Positions 36,068-43,342 of a stretch of 63,203 nucleotides of DNA are shown here, one piece after another. Each line of letters starts with the position of its first letter. Within the stretch, counting starts at the first letter, position 1. Source of the stretch: Clostridia bacterium (GTDB lineage Bacteria > Bacillota > Clostridia > UMGS1883); NCBI GenBank assembly GCA_017472685.1, contig JAFUOO010000021.1, positions 1-63,203 of the forward strand, in the 5' to 3' direction. A model generated the notes under the pieces. That model was not told the DNA's origin. It worked only from the letters and a program-made list of their open reading frames with translations, and made no database searches. The position numbers were made by a program, and so were the translations under genes.

Positions 36068-37409
36068 ATCTCATAAGCTCTTTTTTTCTTATAACAAAAT
36101 ATGCACCTATAATGCCTATTGCTGTTATAACCCAGCTGACGGGGTAAATCATCATGAGAATTTCAAAGCTTTTAATTTTTTCAAAAACAGTATAAATCCA
36201 GATAAGCCTCACACCGCATACACCGCCGATTGTAATAAGAGCAGGTACCATTGAGTGACCTACACCACGCATACTGCCGCTTAAAATGTCGCTCATTGAA
36301 TTTACCATTATAAACGGAAGAATATACATCATTCTCACAACGGCGATTTCTGCAACGATGGCATCATCCGTAAAGACATAAACCATACTTCCACGCAAAA
36401 GCATCATAGCTGTTACAAGCACGCTGCCAAAGCCAACGCCAAGGAACAGACACCACTTTGCAACAGATCGGCAACGGCGATAGTTTCCCGCACCGTAATT
36501 CTGTGATGTAAATGTTACCGTCGCCTGTGAAAAACCGCTCATAAGGTGATATACATAAAACTCAAAATTCAATGCCGCACTGCTTCCTGCCATATAGCTT
36601 GAGCCCAGGGAATTGAGAGAAGACTGAACAAATATATTCGATGCCGAGAACACAGCACCTTGAAGCCCCGAAGGAATACCTATACATGCAAACTCAACAA
36701 GAATGCTTTTATCAATTCTGAGCTTGCTCCATTCAATTTTCAAAGCGCCTTTTTCCTGGGTCAGGAAATAGAACACCAACGCTGCACTAACTGCATTTGC
36801 TATAACTGTAGCCAAGGCAACACCTGCAACACTCATATGAAAATTAATAACAAAAACAAGGTTAAGTATTACGTTTATAACGCCCGATACTGCAAGGCAT
36901 ATTAAAGGTCTTTTGGTATCGCCGCGGCTTCTTAAAATTGCTGCCGAGAAATTATAAAGCATCATAAAAGGCATACCGCAAAAATATATCCTGAGATAAA
37001 GGGCTGCCAGGTCTATAACATCGTCGGGTGAATTCATCATAACAAGCATTGGCTTTGCCAGAATAAGTCCGAGTATCATTACAACTATACCGCTTATAAC
37101 CGATACAACAACTGCCGTATGTGCTGCGCGGCTTACCCGCTCTTCGTTGCCTTCGCCTATGTAACGGGAAATAACAACATTTGCACCCACAGAAATGCCT
37201 ATAAACAAATTAAGAAGAAGATTTATAATTGAGCCGTTGCTTCCTACTGCCGCAAGAGCCTCTTTGCCCGCAAACTTACCTACAATTGCAACGTCGGCAG
37301 TGTTGAAAAGCTGCTGCAGCATGTTTCCCGCCGCAATTGGAAGTGCAAATAAAAGTATTGCCCGCCAAAGACTTCCCGACAATATTCCCTTGTCCTTCTT
37401 TTCATTCAT
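36066..37409 (-). CDS. MATE family efflux transporter
   Basis: A cation-coupled multidrug or toxin exporter of about 447 residues with twelve hydrophobic segments. The family opening ILSGSLWRAILLFALPIAAGNMLQQLFNTADVAIVG and the repeated second half starting around residue 230 (GIPSGLQGAVFS) are clear. The true start is the ATG at 37409 (MNEKKDKG) with GAAGG nine bases upstream; the frame stays open further upstream but those residues are the antisense of queH and lack a ribosome binding site. It follows queH by 19 bases. Confidence 0.93.
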   Translation of the reverse strand: MNEKKDKGILSGSLWRAILLFALPIAAGNMLQQLFNTADVAIVGKFAGKEALAAVGSNGSIINLLLNLFIGISVGANVVISRYIGEGNEERVSRAAHTAVVVSVISGIVVMILGLILAKPMLVMMNSPDDVIDLAALYLRIYFCGMPFMMLYNFSAAILRSRGDTKRPLICLAVSGVINVILNLVFVINFHMSVAGVALATVIANAVSAALVFYFLTQEKGALKIEWSKLRIDKSILVEFACIGIPSGLQGAVFSASNIFVQSSLNSLGSSYMAGSSAALNFEFYVYHLMSGFSQATVTFTSQNYGAGNYRRCRSVAKWCLFLGVGFGSVLVTAMMLLRGSMVYVFTDDAIVAEIAVVRMMYILPFIMVNSMSDILSGSMRGVGHSMVPALITIGGVCGVRLIWIYTVFEKIKSFEILMMIYPVSWVITAIGIIGAYFVIRKKELMR

Positions 37410-37428
37410 AAAAAAAAGCCTTCTTTCA

Positions 37429-38031
37429 TTATCTTTTCGAAAATTCACAACCGCAGAATGACTGACGGTAGAGGTTATACTCCCTTGAGAGCTCGCAAGA
37501 GCGCTTGTAGCCATTCTTCTTTTTAAAGTCGGAGTAAAGGTAGTCAACCGAATACTTCTCCGCCATTGTTTTTCCTATCTCATTAAGCCACTGAGCGTTT
37601 TTGTGAGGGCTTACCGAAAGTGTGGTTGCGAACATGTCAAAGCCCTTCTCGCGGGCGTATGCAGCGCTTTTCTCAATTCGCTGACTATAGCAGTCAAAGC
37701 ATCTGGCTCCACCCTCTTCTAACTCTTCCCTGCCATTTACCATGCTGATAAATTCACTGTGGTCATAATCTTCAATAATAACACCCTTGAAGTTTTCAAG
37801 TGGAAACTCGCCTATAAAGCGTTTCAGCTCATCGGCTCTTTTTTCAAACTCGTCCTTTGTTGATATATTAGGGTTATAAAAATATACTGTTATTTCAAAA
37901 TGCTTGTTGAGATATTCCAGCACGGCACTTGAGCACGGTGCACAGCAGGCATGCAACAAAAGCGACGGCTTTATGGCACTGTCGCTGTTCTTTTTAATTA
38001 TATTTTCAGTATAAAGAGAATAATTTTCCAT
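37429..38031 (-). CDS. queH: Epoxyqueuosine reductase QueH
   Basis: Last step of queuosine tRNA modification, reducing epoxyqueuosine with an iron-sulfur cofactor. The 200-residue protein has the QueH cysteines in HACCAPCSS (28-35) and CFDCYSQRIEKSA (near 110), with a C-terminal CGC near 195. It starts at the ATG at 38031 (AGGTGA upstream). No other queuosine genes are near and it is paired with a MATE pump. Confidence 0.93.
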   Translation of the reverse strand: MENYSLYTENIIKKNSDSAIKPSLLLHACCAPCSSAVLEYLNKHFEITVYFYNPNISTKDEFEKRADELKRFIGEFPLENFKGVIIEDYDHSEFISMVNGREELEEGGARCFDCYSQRIEKSAAYAREKGFDMFATTLSVSPHKNAQWLNEIGKTMAEKYSVDYLYSDFKKKNGYKRSCELSREYNLYRQSFCGCEFSKR

Positions 38032-38048
38032 GGTTATCACCTATCTTA

Positions 38049-38076
38049 ATTATATCACCTATGTGATTAATTTCAA
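38049..38076 (-). promoter_or_regulatory. Promoter of queH-MATE with flanking direct repeat
   Basis: TTGAAA (38071-38076) and TATAAT (38049-38054) on the minus strand are separated by 16 bases. The decamer ATAGGTGATA occurs twice (38053-38062 overlapping the -10, and 38035-38044 over the ribosome binding site), which could be a repressor site or chance. Confidence 0.6.
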
Positions 38077-38085
38077 TAGAAAAAA

Positions 38086-38118
38086 ATACAGGCGTGTCAT
38101 TTTTCGACACGCCCGTAT
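38086..38118 (-). terminator. Terminator of the feo operon
   Basis: A stem of 8 perfect bp (GGCGTGTC with GACACGCC), extended with one mismatch by ATACA/CGTAT, followed on the minus strand by a long T run. It lies about 20 bases after the Cys-rich gene. Confidence 0.88.
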
Positions 38119-38138
38119 TATCAGGAGATAATTATGAG

Positions 38139-38312
38139 TTATTCAGTTTTGGTCTGGCAAGTACAATTGCAAGATTCGCCCTTATTCTGAGAGCAGCATC
38201 CGCCCGAAGGACAGCCTATGCATTTTGCGCCGTTTTTCTTTGCTTTTATTATATAGGCAATGGCACCGCCTACAATCAAAACAAGTACTATCGGTATAAT
38301 TATATTTACCAT
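38139..38312 (-). CDS. FeoB-associated Cys-rich membrane protein
   Basis: A 57-residue protein: one transmembrane helix (residues 3-22), a short basic linker, then CIGCPSGGCC and CNCTC. This layout is the FeoB-associated Cys-rich family found at the end of clostridial feo operons. It starts at an ATG with AAAGGAG, 24 bases after feoB. A role in gating or iron handling is inferred by context. Confidence 0.9.
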   Translation of the reverse strand: MVNIIIPIVLVLIVGGAIAYIIKAKKNGAKCIGCPSGGCCSQNKGESCNCTCQTKTE

Positions 38313-38336
38313 AGCCAAAACTCCTTTTAAGTAATT

Positions 38337-40358
38337 TTATTTCTTTACAGCTTCTTTAACTGTTTTAGAGGCATATTCCTTTTCAAGGCTCTTATTTGCC
38401 TTAAGGATAAGGTGAAAAACAACCAATACAAAGCATGCTACAGCAACAAGACCGGGAACAAAGCCTGCGCCAAAGCTACCTGTTGTGATAAGTGTACCTA
38501 TCTGGTATACAAGATAGCCTACGGTGTAGCCTGTAGCGAACTGAAGTGCAATACCGCCCCAAAGCCACTTTTTGTCGTTAATTTCGGAATTCATCGCACC
38601 CATTGCAGCAAAGCAAGGAGGTGTAAAGAGATTGAACATAAGATAAGCCAGTGCCGCAACCTTTGTTATTGCAAACACGCCGGCTACCTCAGCCCCTGCA
38701 CCTTCCATAAGAGCAAGCTCTTCTGTATCGATAAGGTTTTCAAGACCTACATAGCAAACTGCCAGTGTACCTACAACATTTTCCTTAGCGATAAAGCCTG
38801 TAACAGCGGCGGCTGCCAACTGCCATGCATGAACACCTACGATAGGAATAATGAGATAAGCAACAGGCTTTGCAATAGAAGCAAGGATAGATGCATCTGC
38901 TGCTTCTGCCACCTGAAAATTCCATGCAAAGGTCTGCATAATCTGAACAACTGTGTTACATACAAGAATTACTGTACCTGCCTTAACTATGTAAGACCAA
39001 CCGCGTGAGCACATAGAAGTAAATGCTCTTACAAGGCTGGGAACTTTATATTCGGGAAGCTCAATAATAAAGTAGCTCTTTCTTGCCTTGTGACCTGCAA
39101 TTTTGTTAACAAGAAGTGCACCGAAGAATATGAGCAGAATGCCCACAAAGTACATAAGTGTACCAACCCAGGAAGCATCCTCAAAGAATGCACCTGCAAA
39201 CAGTGCAATAACGGGAAGCTTAGCACCGCAAGGCATAAAGGGTGTAAGCATAGCTGTTGCCTTCTTCTCACGCTCATTGCGGATTGTACGGCAAGCCATA
39301 ACACCGGGAATTGCACAGCCTGTACCGATAACAAAGGGAATTACACTCTTACCGGAGAGACCAACCTTCTTGAATATGGGGTCAAGCACAACGCTAACGC
39401 GCGCCATATAACCGCAGTCCTCAAGAAGAGCAATAAGGAAATACATTACCATTACCAAGGGCAGGAAGCCTACAACGGCACCTACACCGCCGATAATGCC
39501 GTCAACCAAAAGTGCATACCAGATATCTGCAATGCCTGCATTGATAAGTATATCACCAATCCATGCCTGGAAGGTTTCAATCCATGCAACCAAAGTATCA
39601 GCAAGGAAAGGACCGAAGGAGGACTGAGAAATGTCGAACACGAGGAACATTACAATAGCGAAAATCGGAATACCAATCCACTTGTTTGTAAGAACAGCAT
39701 CGATTTTATCCTGTGCATTTCTCTGGTTTGTCTTAACCTTACGGCTTTCAACCTCAGAAACAACCTTGTTTACAAATTCAAAGCGCTTTCTGTCGGCTTC
39801 TTCAACGCTCTTCTTGTCCTGAAGATTTACCGAACTCTGTACAAAGGGAGCAGTCTGGCTCTTGCCCTTGCACTTAACTGCTTCATCAATAACATTCTTG
39901 AGACCTGTTGCATTTGTAGAGATTGTTTCCACAACGGGACATCCGAGCTTTAAAGAAAGCTTTGCCGTGTCGATTTTTGTTTCCTTTGCCTCGTTTACAT
40001 CGCTCTTGTTAAGCGCCACCACTACGGGAATGCCAAGCTCTAAGAGCTGAGTTGTGAAAAACAGGCTTCTTGACAAGTTTGTAGCATCAACAATGTTTAC
40101 GATAACATCAGGATGCTCATTCTTTACATAGCTGCTTGTTATAGACTCTTCGCTTGTAAAAGGTGACATTGAGTATGCACCGGGAAGGTCAACTACGATT
40201 ACCTCCTCATTCGTGCTGCTTATGCCCTTCTTTATAACACTTTCTCTGCTGTCAACGGTAACGCCCGCCCAGTTACCAACGCGCTCATTTTTACCTGTAA
40301 GAGCGTTGTACATGGTAGTCTTACCGGAATTGGGATTACCTGCTAAGGCAATTCTCAT
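38337..40358 (-). CDS. feoB: Ferrous iron transport protein B
   Basis: Fe(II) uptake across the cytoplasmic membrane. A 673-residue protein with an N-terminal G domain (G1 GNPNSGKTT at 7-15, G3 DLPGAY, G4 NKSD), a short linker, and a Gate-domain membrane region with GTGCAIPGV and PCGAKLPVIALFAGAFF. The usual length is near 670. It is preceded by feoA and followed by the Cys-rich gene. Confidence 0.97.
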   Translation of the reverse strand: MRIALAGNPNSGKTTMYNALTGKNERVGNWAGVTVDSRESVIKKGISSTNEEVIVVDLPGAYSMSPFTSEESITSSYVKNEHPDVIVNIVDATNLSRSLFFTTQLLELGIPVVVALNKSDVNEAKETKIDTAKLSLKLGCPVVETISTNATGLKNVIDEAVKCKGKSQTAPFVQSSVNLQDKKSVEEADRKRFEFVNKVVSEVESRKVKTNQRNAQDKIDAVLTNKWIGIPIFAIVMFLVFDISQSSFGPFLADTLVAWIETFQAWIGDILINAGIADIWYALLVDGIIGGVGAVVGFLPLVMVMYFLIALLEDCGYMARVSVVLDPIFKKVGLSGKSVIPFVIGTGCAIPGVMACRTIRNEREKKATAMLTPFMPCGAKLPVIALFAGAFFEDASWVGTLMYFVGILLIFFGALLVNKIAGHKARKSYFIIELPEYKVPSLVRAFTSMCSRGWSYIVKAGTVILVCNTVVQIMQTFAWNFQVAEAADASILASIAKPVAYLIIPIVGVHAWQLAAAAVTGFIAKENVVGTLAVCYVGLENLIDTEELALMEGAGAEVAGVFAITKVAALAYLMFNLFTPPCFAAMGAMNSEINDKKWLWGGIALQFATGYTVGYLVYQIGTLITTGSFGAGFVPGLVAVACFVLVVFHLILKANKSLEKEYASKTVKEAVKK

Positions 40359-40418
40359 ATGGAATTCCTCCTTATAATTTATTTAAGCTAAACGGTCACG
40401 CCGTATTACTTACAAAAT

Positions 40419-40634
40419 TCATATAAGGATGGCTGCTGCAAGAAACTTATCAATGTTGTATCTGCCGTCTTTAATGGCAACAACACAACCACCCTTCAAA
40501 TGGGAAATTACAGTGATGGGCTCACCGCTGTAACAGCCCAGAGAGAACAAAAACGCGTCCATCTCTTCATCTTCGGAAACTACATCCTTTATGATGTACT
40601 CCTTACCTTCAATAGCCTGTGTTAAATTCATCAT
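40419..40634 (-). CDS. feoA: Ferrous iron transport protein A
   Basis: A 71-residue SH3-like cytoplasmic partner of FeoB, ending in CVVAIKDGRYNIDKFLAAAILI as in FeoA. It is the first gene of the operon, expressed from the DtxR-box promoter at 40774-40802 with a 5' leader of roughly 130 bases that carries a strong hairpin. Confidence 0.93.
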   Translation of the reverse strand: MMNLTQAIEGKEYIIKDVVSEDEEMDAFLFSLGCYSGEPITVISHLKGGCVVAIKDGRYNIDKFLAAAILI

Positions 40635-40677
40635 AATTTACATCGCCTTTCTGCCACAAAGCAATATTTCAATCATG

Positions 40678-40711
40678 CGATACGCACTTGTATGGCAGAC
40701 AAGGCGTATCG
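40678..40711 (-). promoter_or_regulatory. Long hairpin in the feoA leader
   Basis: CGATACGC and CTTGT pair with ACAAG and GCGTATCG around a 7-base loop (13 bp with a single bulge). There is no T tract. It lies in the transcribed leader between promoter and start codon, and may affect stability or translation. Confidence 0.55.
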
Positions 40712-40747
40712 TATGAACTGTAATCTGTCAGTTTCAGCCAACTCGTC

Positions 40748-40765
40748 AGTTAGCCTCCCCTAACT
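40748..40765 (-). promoter_or_regulatory. Second, weaker inverted repeat near the feo promoter
   Basis: AGTTAG and CTAACT separated by 6 bases, just downstream of the -10 and around the expected transcription start. The half-site resembles the main operator. Confidence 0.55.
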
Positions 40766-40767
40766 CC

Positions 40768-40793
40768 TAAGTTAGTTTAGCATAACTAACTTA
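40768..40793 (-). promoter_or_regulatory. DtxR/IdeR-type iron operator
   Basis: A perfect 10-bp inverted repeat (TAAGTTAGTT with its complement, 6-base spacer). The core TTAGTTTAGCATAACTAA is close to the DtxR/IdeR consensus TTAGGTTAGNCTAACCTAA. It covers the -10 and most of the promoter spacer, so binding would block transcription when iron is plentiful. Confidence 0.8.
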
Positions 40794-40802
40794 ATCTGTC
40801 AA
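40774..40802 (-). promoter_or_regulatory. feoA promoter
   Basis: TTGACA (40797-40802) and TAAACT (40774-40779) on the minus strand are separated by 17 bases and overlap the iron operator. Confidence 0.75.
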
Positions 40803-40852
40803 CACTTTTTTTGCAATTTTTCCAAATTTTTTTAATGAAAAAACATCGGTAA

Positions 40853-41419
40853 TCAAACCGATGTTTTATAGTAAATTTCACATTTATATTTAAGCTCCGT
40901 ATTGATAAAATACCGCTCCTCCAAGGGAATCCATTTCTCTTCAAACTGCTTAATTTTCTCTTCCCCTTCCCTTTCTATGAGGCGCTTGAGCTGAGTTTTT
41001 TTGTCAATATCAAGAAAAATGTGCAAGTCGTAGCTTCCGAACAAGCATGGATGACAAGAGTAAGAGCCTTCAGCAATTGCAACGCTCTTTTTTTGTATCG
41101 AAATACTTTCTGCAAAGTCCATCCTTTGACAGTCAAAGGGTCTGTAGGAAAAAGCTTCGTTATTAACCAAAGGCAACAAAACATCTCCATAAAACCTTTC
41201 ATAGTCAACATTTCCGCCTGTTTCATTAAACCTTGGCTCATTTCTTTGGTGCTTTTGAAGAAAAAAATCATCCATGTGAAAAACATTGCAGTCAAAATAT
41301 TCCGTAAGCTTTTCGGCAAGGCTTGTTTTGCCCGAGCCGCACCTGCCGTCAATTGCAACAATGCAGCTGCCTTTTTTGCGTATTATTTTTTCAATTGTAT
41401 TCATAATTTCATTTAACAT
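40853..41419 (-). CDS. Uridine kinase-like P-loop kinase
   Basis: A 188-residue NMP/nucleoside-kinase-type protein. Walker A is AIDGRCGSGKTSLAEKL (about 22-38), HMDDFFLQ follows (about 48-55), and IAEGSYSCHP (near 115) resembles the LID/base region of uridine kinases. It is shorter than true Udk and the substrate is uncertain; metabolite kinase is the safest call. Confidence 0.78.
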   Translation of the reverse strand: MLNEIMNTIEKIIRKKGSCIVAIDGRCGSGKTSLAEKLTEYFDCNVFHMDDFFLQKHQRNEPRFNETGGNVDYERFYGDVLLPLVNNEAFSYRPFDCQRMDFAESISIQKKSVAIAEGSYSCHPCLFGSYDLHIFLDIDKKTQLKRLIEREGEEKIKQFEEKWIPLEERYFINTELKYKCEIYYKTSV

Positions 41420-41472
41420 AACAATCGCCCCATATCAATTGTTATTATACGGGGCAATTGCGTTTAAGTCAA

Positions 41473-41850
41473 CTACATAAGATTATATTTTCCCAAGGTT
41501 TTGACCCTATCAGTCTCTTTTTGAATTATTTTGTCAAGATTTAAATTGAGTGCATTGCACATGCAGACCATGTAGTAAAACCCTTCGCCTATCTCGCGCT
41601 CCATATTGGCACGGCATTCGTCGCACAAATCACCGCGCATCTGGCACGAATTTTCCTGTTTTTCAAAGCTGACGGTGCTTTTTCTGCCGTCAATTTCCAC
41701 ACAGCCGCAACCCGTAACGGATTTTACCGCCGCGCGGTTAATCTTTGACGATGCGCTTTGCAGCTTGCTCATAATATCGAGAATGCTTTTATTCCATATA
41801 TGAAATTTTGACACCGTGTCCTGAAAATCTTGTGTTAAAGTTTTTTTCAT
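41473..41850 (-). CDS. MazG-like helical protein
   Basis: A 125-residue mainly helical protein. The second half (MEREIGEGFYYMVCMCNALNLNLDKIIQ) resembles the E-x-G-D/E...Y-x-x-x-x-A-x-x metal-binding helices of MazG-type nucleotide pyrophosphohydrolases. The middle has an unusual CGC and a CQMRGDLCDEC cluster that could bind metal. The ATG at 41850 follows GAGGG. The family assignment is tentative. Confidence 0.6.
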   Translation of the reverse strand: MKKTLTQDFQDTVSKFHIWNKSILDIMSKLQSASSKINRAAVKSVTGCGCVEIDGRKSTVSFEKQENSCQMRGDLCDECRANMEREIGEGFYYMVCMCNALNLNLDKIIQKETDRVKTLGKYNLM

Positions 41851-41925
41851 TACCAACCCTCATTTACATTTTTTGTAAATTAATTATACCAATTCACCCT
41901 TCCCTTGTCAATTGAACAAAGAAAA

Positions 41926-41953
41926 AAGAATGAGAGAAAAATCCCTCATTCTT
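41926..41953 (-). terminator. Terminator of the envelope operon
   Basis: A 9-bp stem (AAGAATGAG with CTCATTCTT) overlapping the gtrA stop codon and followed on the minus strand by T-rich sequence. Confidence 0.82.
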
Positions 41954-42407
41954 CGGCTTTAAATGCGAAAAAACGCTGTCCTGTATAATTAAAAACCACA
42001 AACAGACCCATGCCGACAATCGTTGCAAGGTTGTCAATAATCTGCTCGTGTCCGCTAAGAAATCCAAAGCTTATCCATTTTACAAAATCAAACACCGCTA
42101 CGGGAGCAAACCCCATCAGAAATGCTGTAACAGGCTTTGCAATGCCGTAAGCAAGAAGCCAGCAAACTGCAATATTAACAGCAAAACGTACTGCTTCCTT
42201 TTTCATGTCACCTTTACTTTTAAATGTAAAATATTTATTGAGAAAAAAGCTCATTACACTTGTGGGAATATAGTTAAGAGCACCCGCAAGCATAAAACCA
42301 AGGTGAAAAACATTAAGTGCCGTAAAGTTTATTGCATATCCGACCAATGTGTTAAGTATGCCGACAAGAATAAATTTAAAAAGCTTTTCGTCAACTACTT
42401 TTTTCAT
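41946..42407 (-). CDS. GtrA family flippase-like membrane protein
   Basis: A 153-residue protein with four transmembrane helices and family motifs (FILVGILNTLVGYAI near 13, FFLNKYFTFK near 53, and C-terminal YTGQRFFAFK). GtrA proteins are thought to flip undecaprenyl-phosphate-linked sugars. It overlaps the GT2 gene by four bases (ATGA), the natural pairing with GtrB-type transferases. Confidence 0.92.
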   Translation of the reverse strand: MKKVVDEKLFKFILVGILNTLVGYAINFTALNVFHLGFMLAGALNYIPTSVMSFFLNKYFTFKSKGDMKKEAVRFAVNIAVCWLLAYGIAKPVTAFLMGFAPVAVFDFVKWISFGFLSGHEQIIDNLATIVGMGLFVVFNYTGQRFFAFKAEE

Positions 42408-43342
42408 ATATCTTCCTCGGTTTCTTTTACAATATAAATGGGTCGTTTCTTTGTTTCTACGTACATTTTAGATATATACTGACCCAAAATACCAATCATA
42501 AGAAGCTGTATACCGCCAATGAGAAGCATTGCACACATAAGTGTCGGGAAGCCTGCAACAGGCTCGCCGAAAACAAGTGTTTTGATAAATGTAACAAGCC
42601 CGAAAATGAATGCAATAACGCAGAACAGAATTCCAATGAAGGACGATGCCTGCAATGGTGCTGTAGAAAAGGCTGTAATACCGTCCAGAGAATATGCAAA
42701 CAGCTTTTTAAAGGACCACTTTGTTTCGCCTGCAACTCTTGCCACGTTTTCAAAGGGAATCCACTTTGTATTGAAGCCTACCCAGCTGAAAATACCCTTT
42801 GAGAAACGATTAACCTCGCTCATGTCCAGCACTGCATCAACCATTTTTCTTGTCATCATGCGATAATCACACGCGCCGGGAACAATGTTTGTGTCAGAAA
42901 GCTTATTTATAATGCCGTAAAAGCGCATTGCAAAGAAGGAGCGAATTTTAGGCTCGCCGAGCCTTTTTACTCTGCGTGTTGCCACACAGTCGTAACCTTC
43001 TTCCTTTATGCCCTTATACATTTCGGGAATGAACTTCGGCGGATGCTGCAAATCGGCATCCATAACTACACTAAGGTTTCCTGTCACAGCCTTAAAGCCT
43101 GCATACATGGCAGCTTCCTTGCCGAAATTGCGGGAAAAGGAAATATATCTTACTCTGCTATCCTTTTTCCTGAGGTCCCGTAACACCTCTACTGTTTTAT
43201 CCAAGGAGCCGTCATTTACAAATATAAATTCAAAATTTGCCTCATTTTTCATTTCCTCTGCCACACGTACAATTTCATCGTAAAAGTAAGGCAAAGACAA
43301 TTCTTCATTATAACAAGGCACCACTATCGATATCTTGTCCAT
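42404..43342 (-). CDS. Polyprenyl-phosphate glycosyltransferase (GT2, GtrB/DPM1-like)
   Basis: Transfers a sugar to undecaprenyl phosphate at the inner membrane face. A 312-residue protein: GT-A domain with VVPCYNEE (8-15), FVNDGSLDKT (near 41), DADLQHPP (DxD, near 97), and two C-terminal transmembrane helices (about 230-290). It overlaps yfhO by 35 bases upstream and gtrA by four downstream, so all three are coupled. Confidence 0.94.
   Translation of the reverse strand: MDKISIVVPCYNEELSLPYFYDEIVRVAEEMKNEANFEFIFVNDGSLDKTVEVLRDLRKKDSRVRYISFSRNFGKEAAMYAGFKAVTGNLSVVMDADLQHPPKFIPEMYKGIKEEGYDCVATRRVKRLGEPKIRSFFAMRFYGIINKLSDTNIVPGACDYRMMTRKMVDAVLDMSEVNRFSKGIFSWVGFNTKWIPFENVARVAGETKWSFKKLFAYSLDGITAFSTAPLQASSFIGILFCVIAFIFGLVTFIKTLVFGEPVAGFPTLMCAMLLIGGIQLLMIGILGQYISKMYVETKKRPIYIVKETEEDI

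Noticed and set aside
37410..37547. N-terminal extension of the MATE protein to 37547
   Set aside because: The extension is antisense-like within queH and lacks a Shine-Dalgarno; the ATG at 37409 has one and begins the family sequence.
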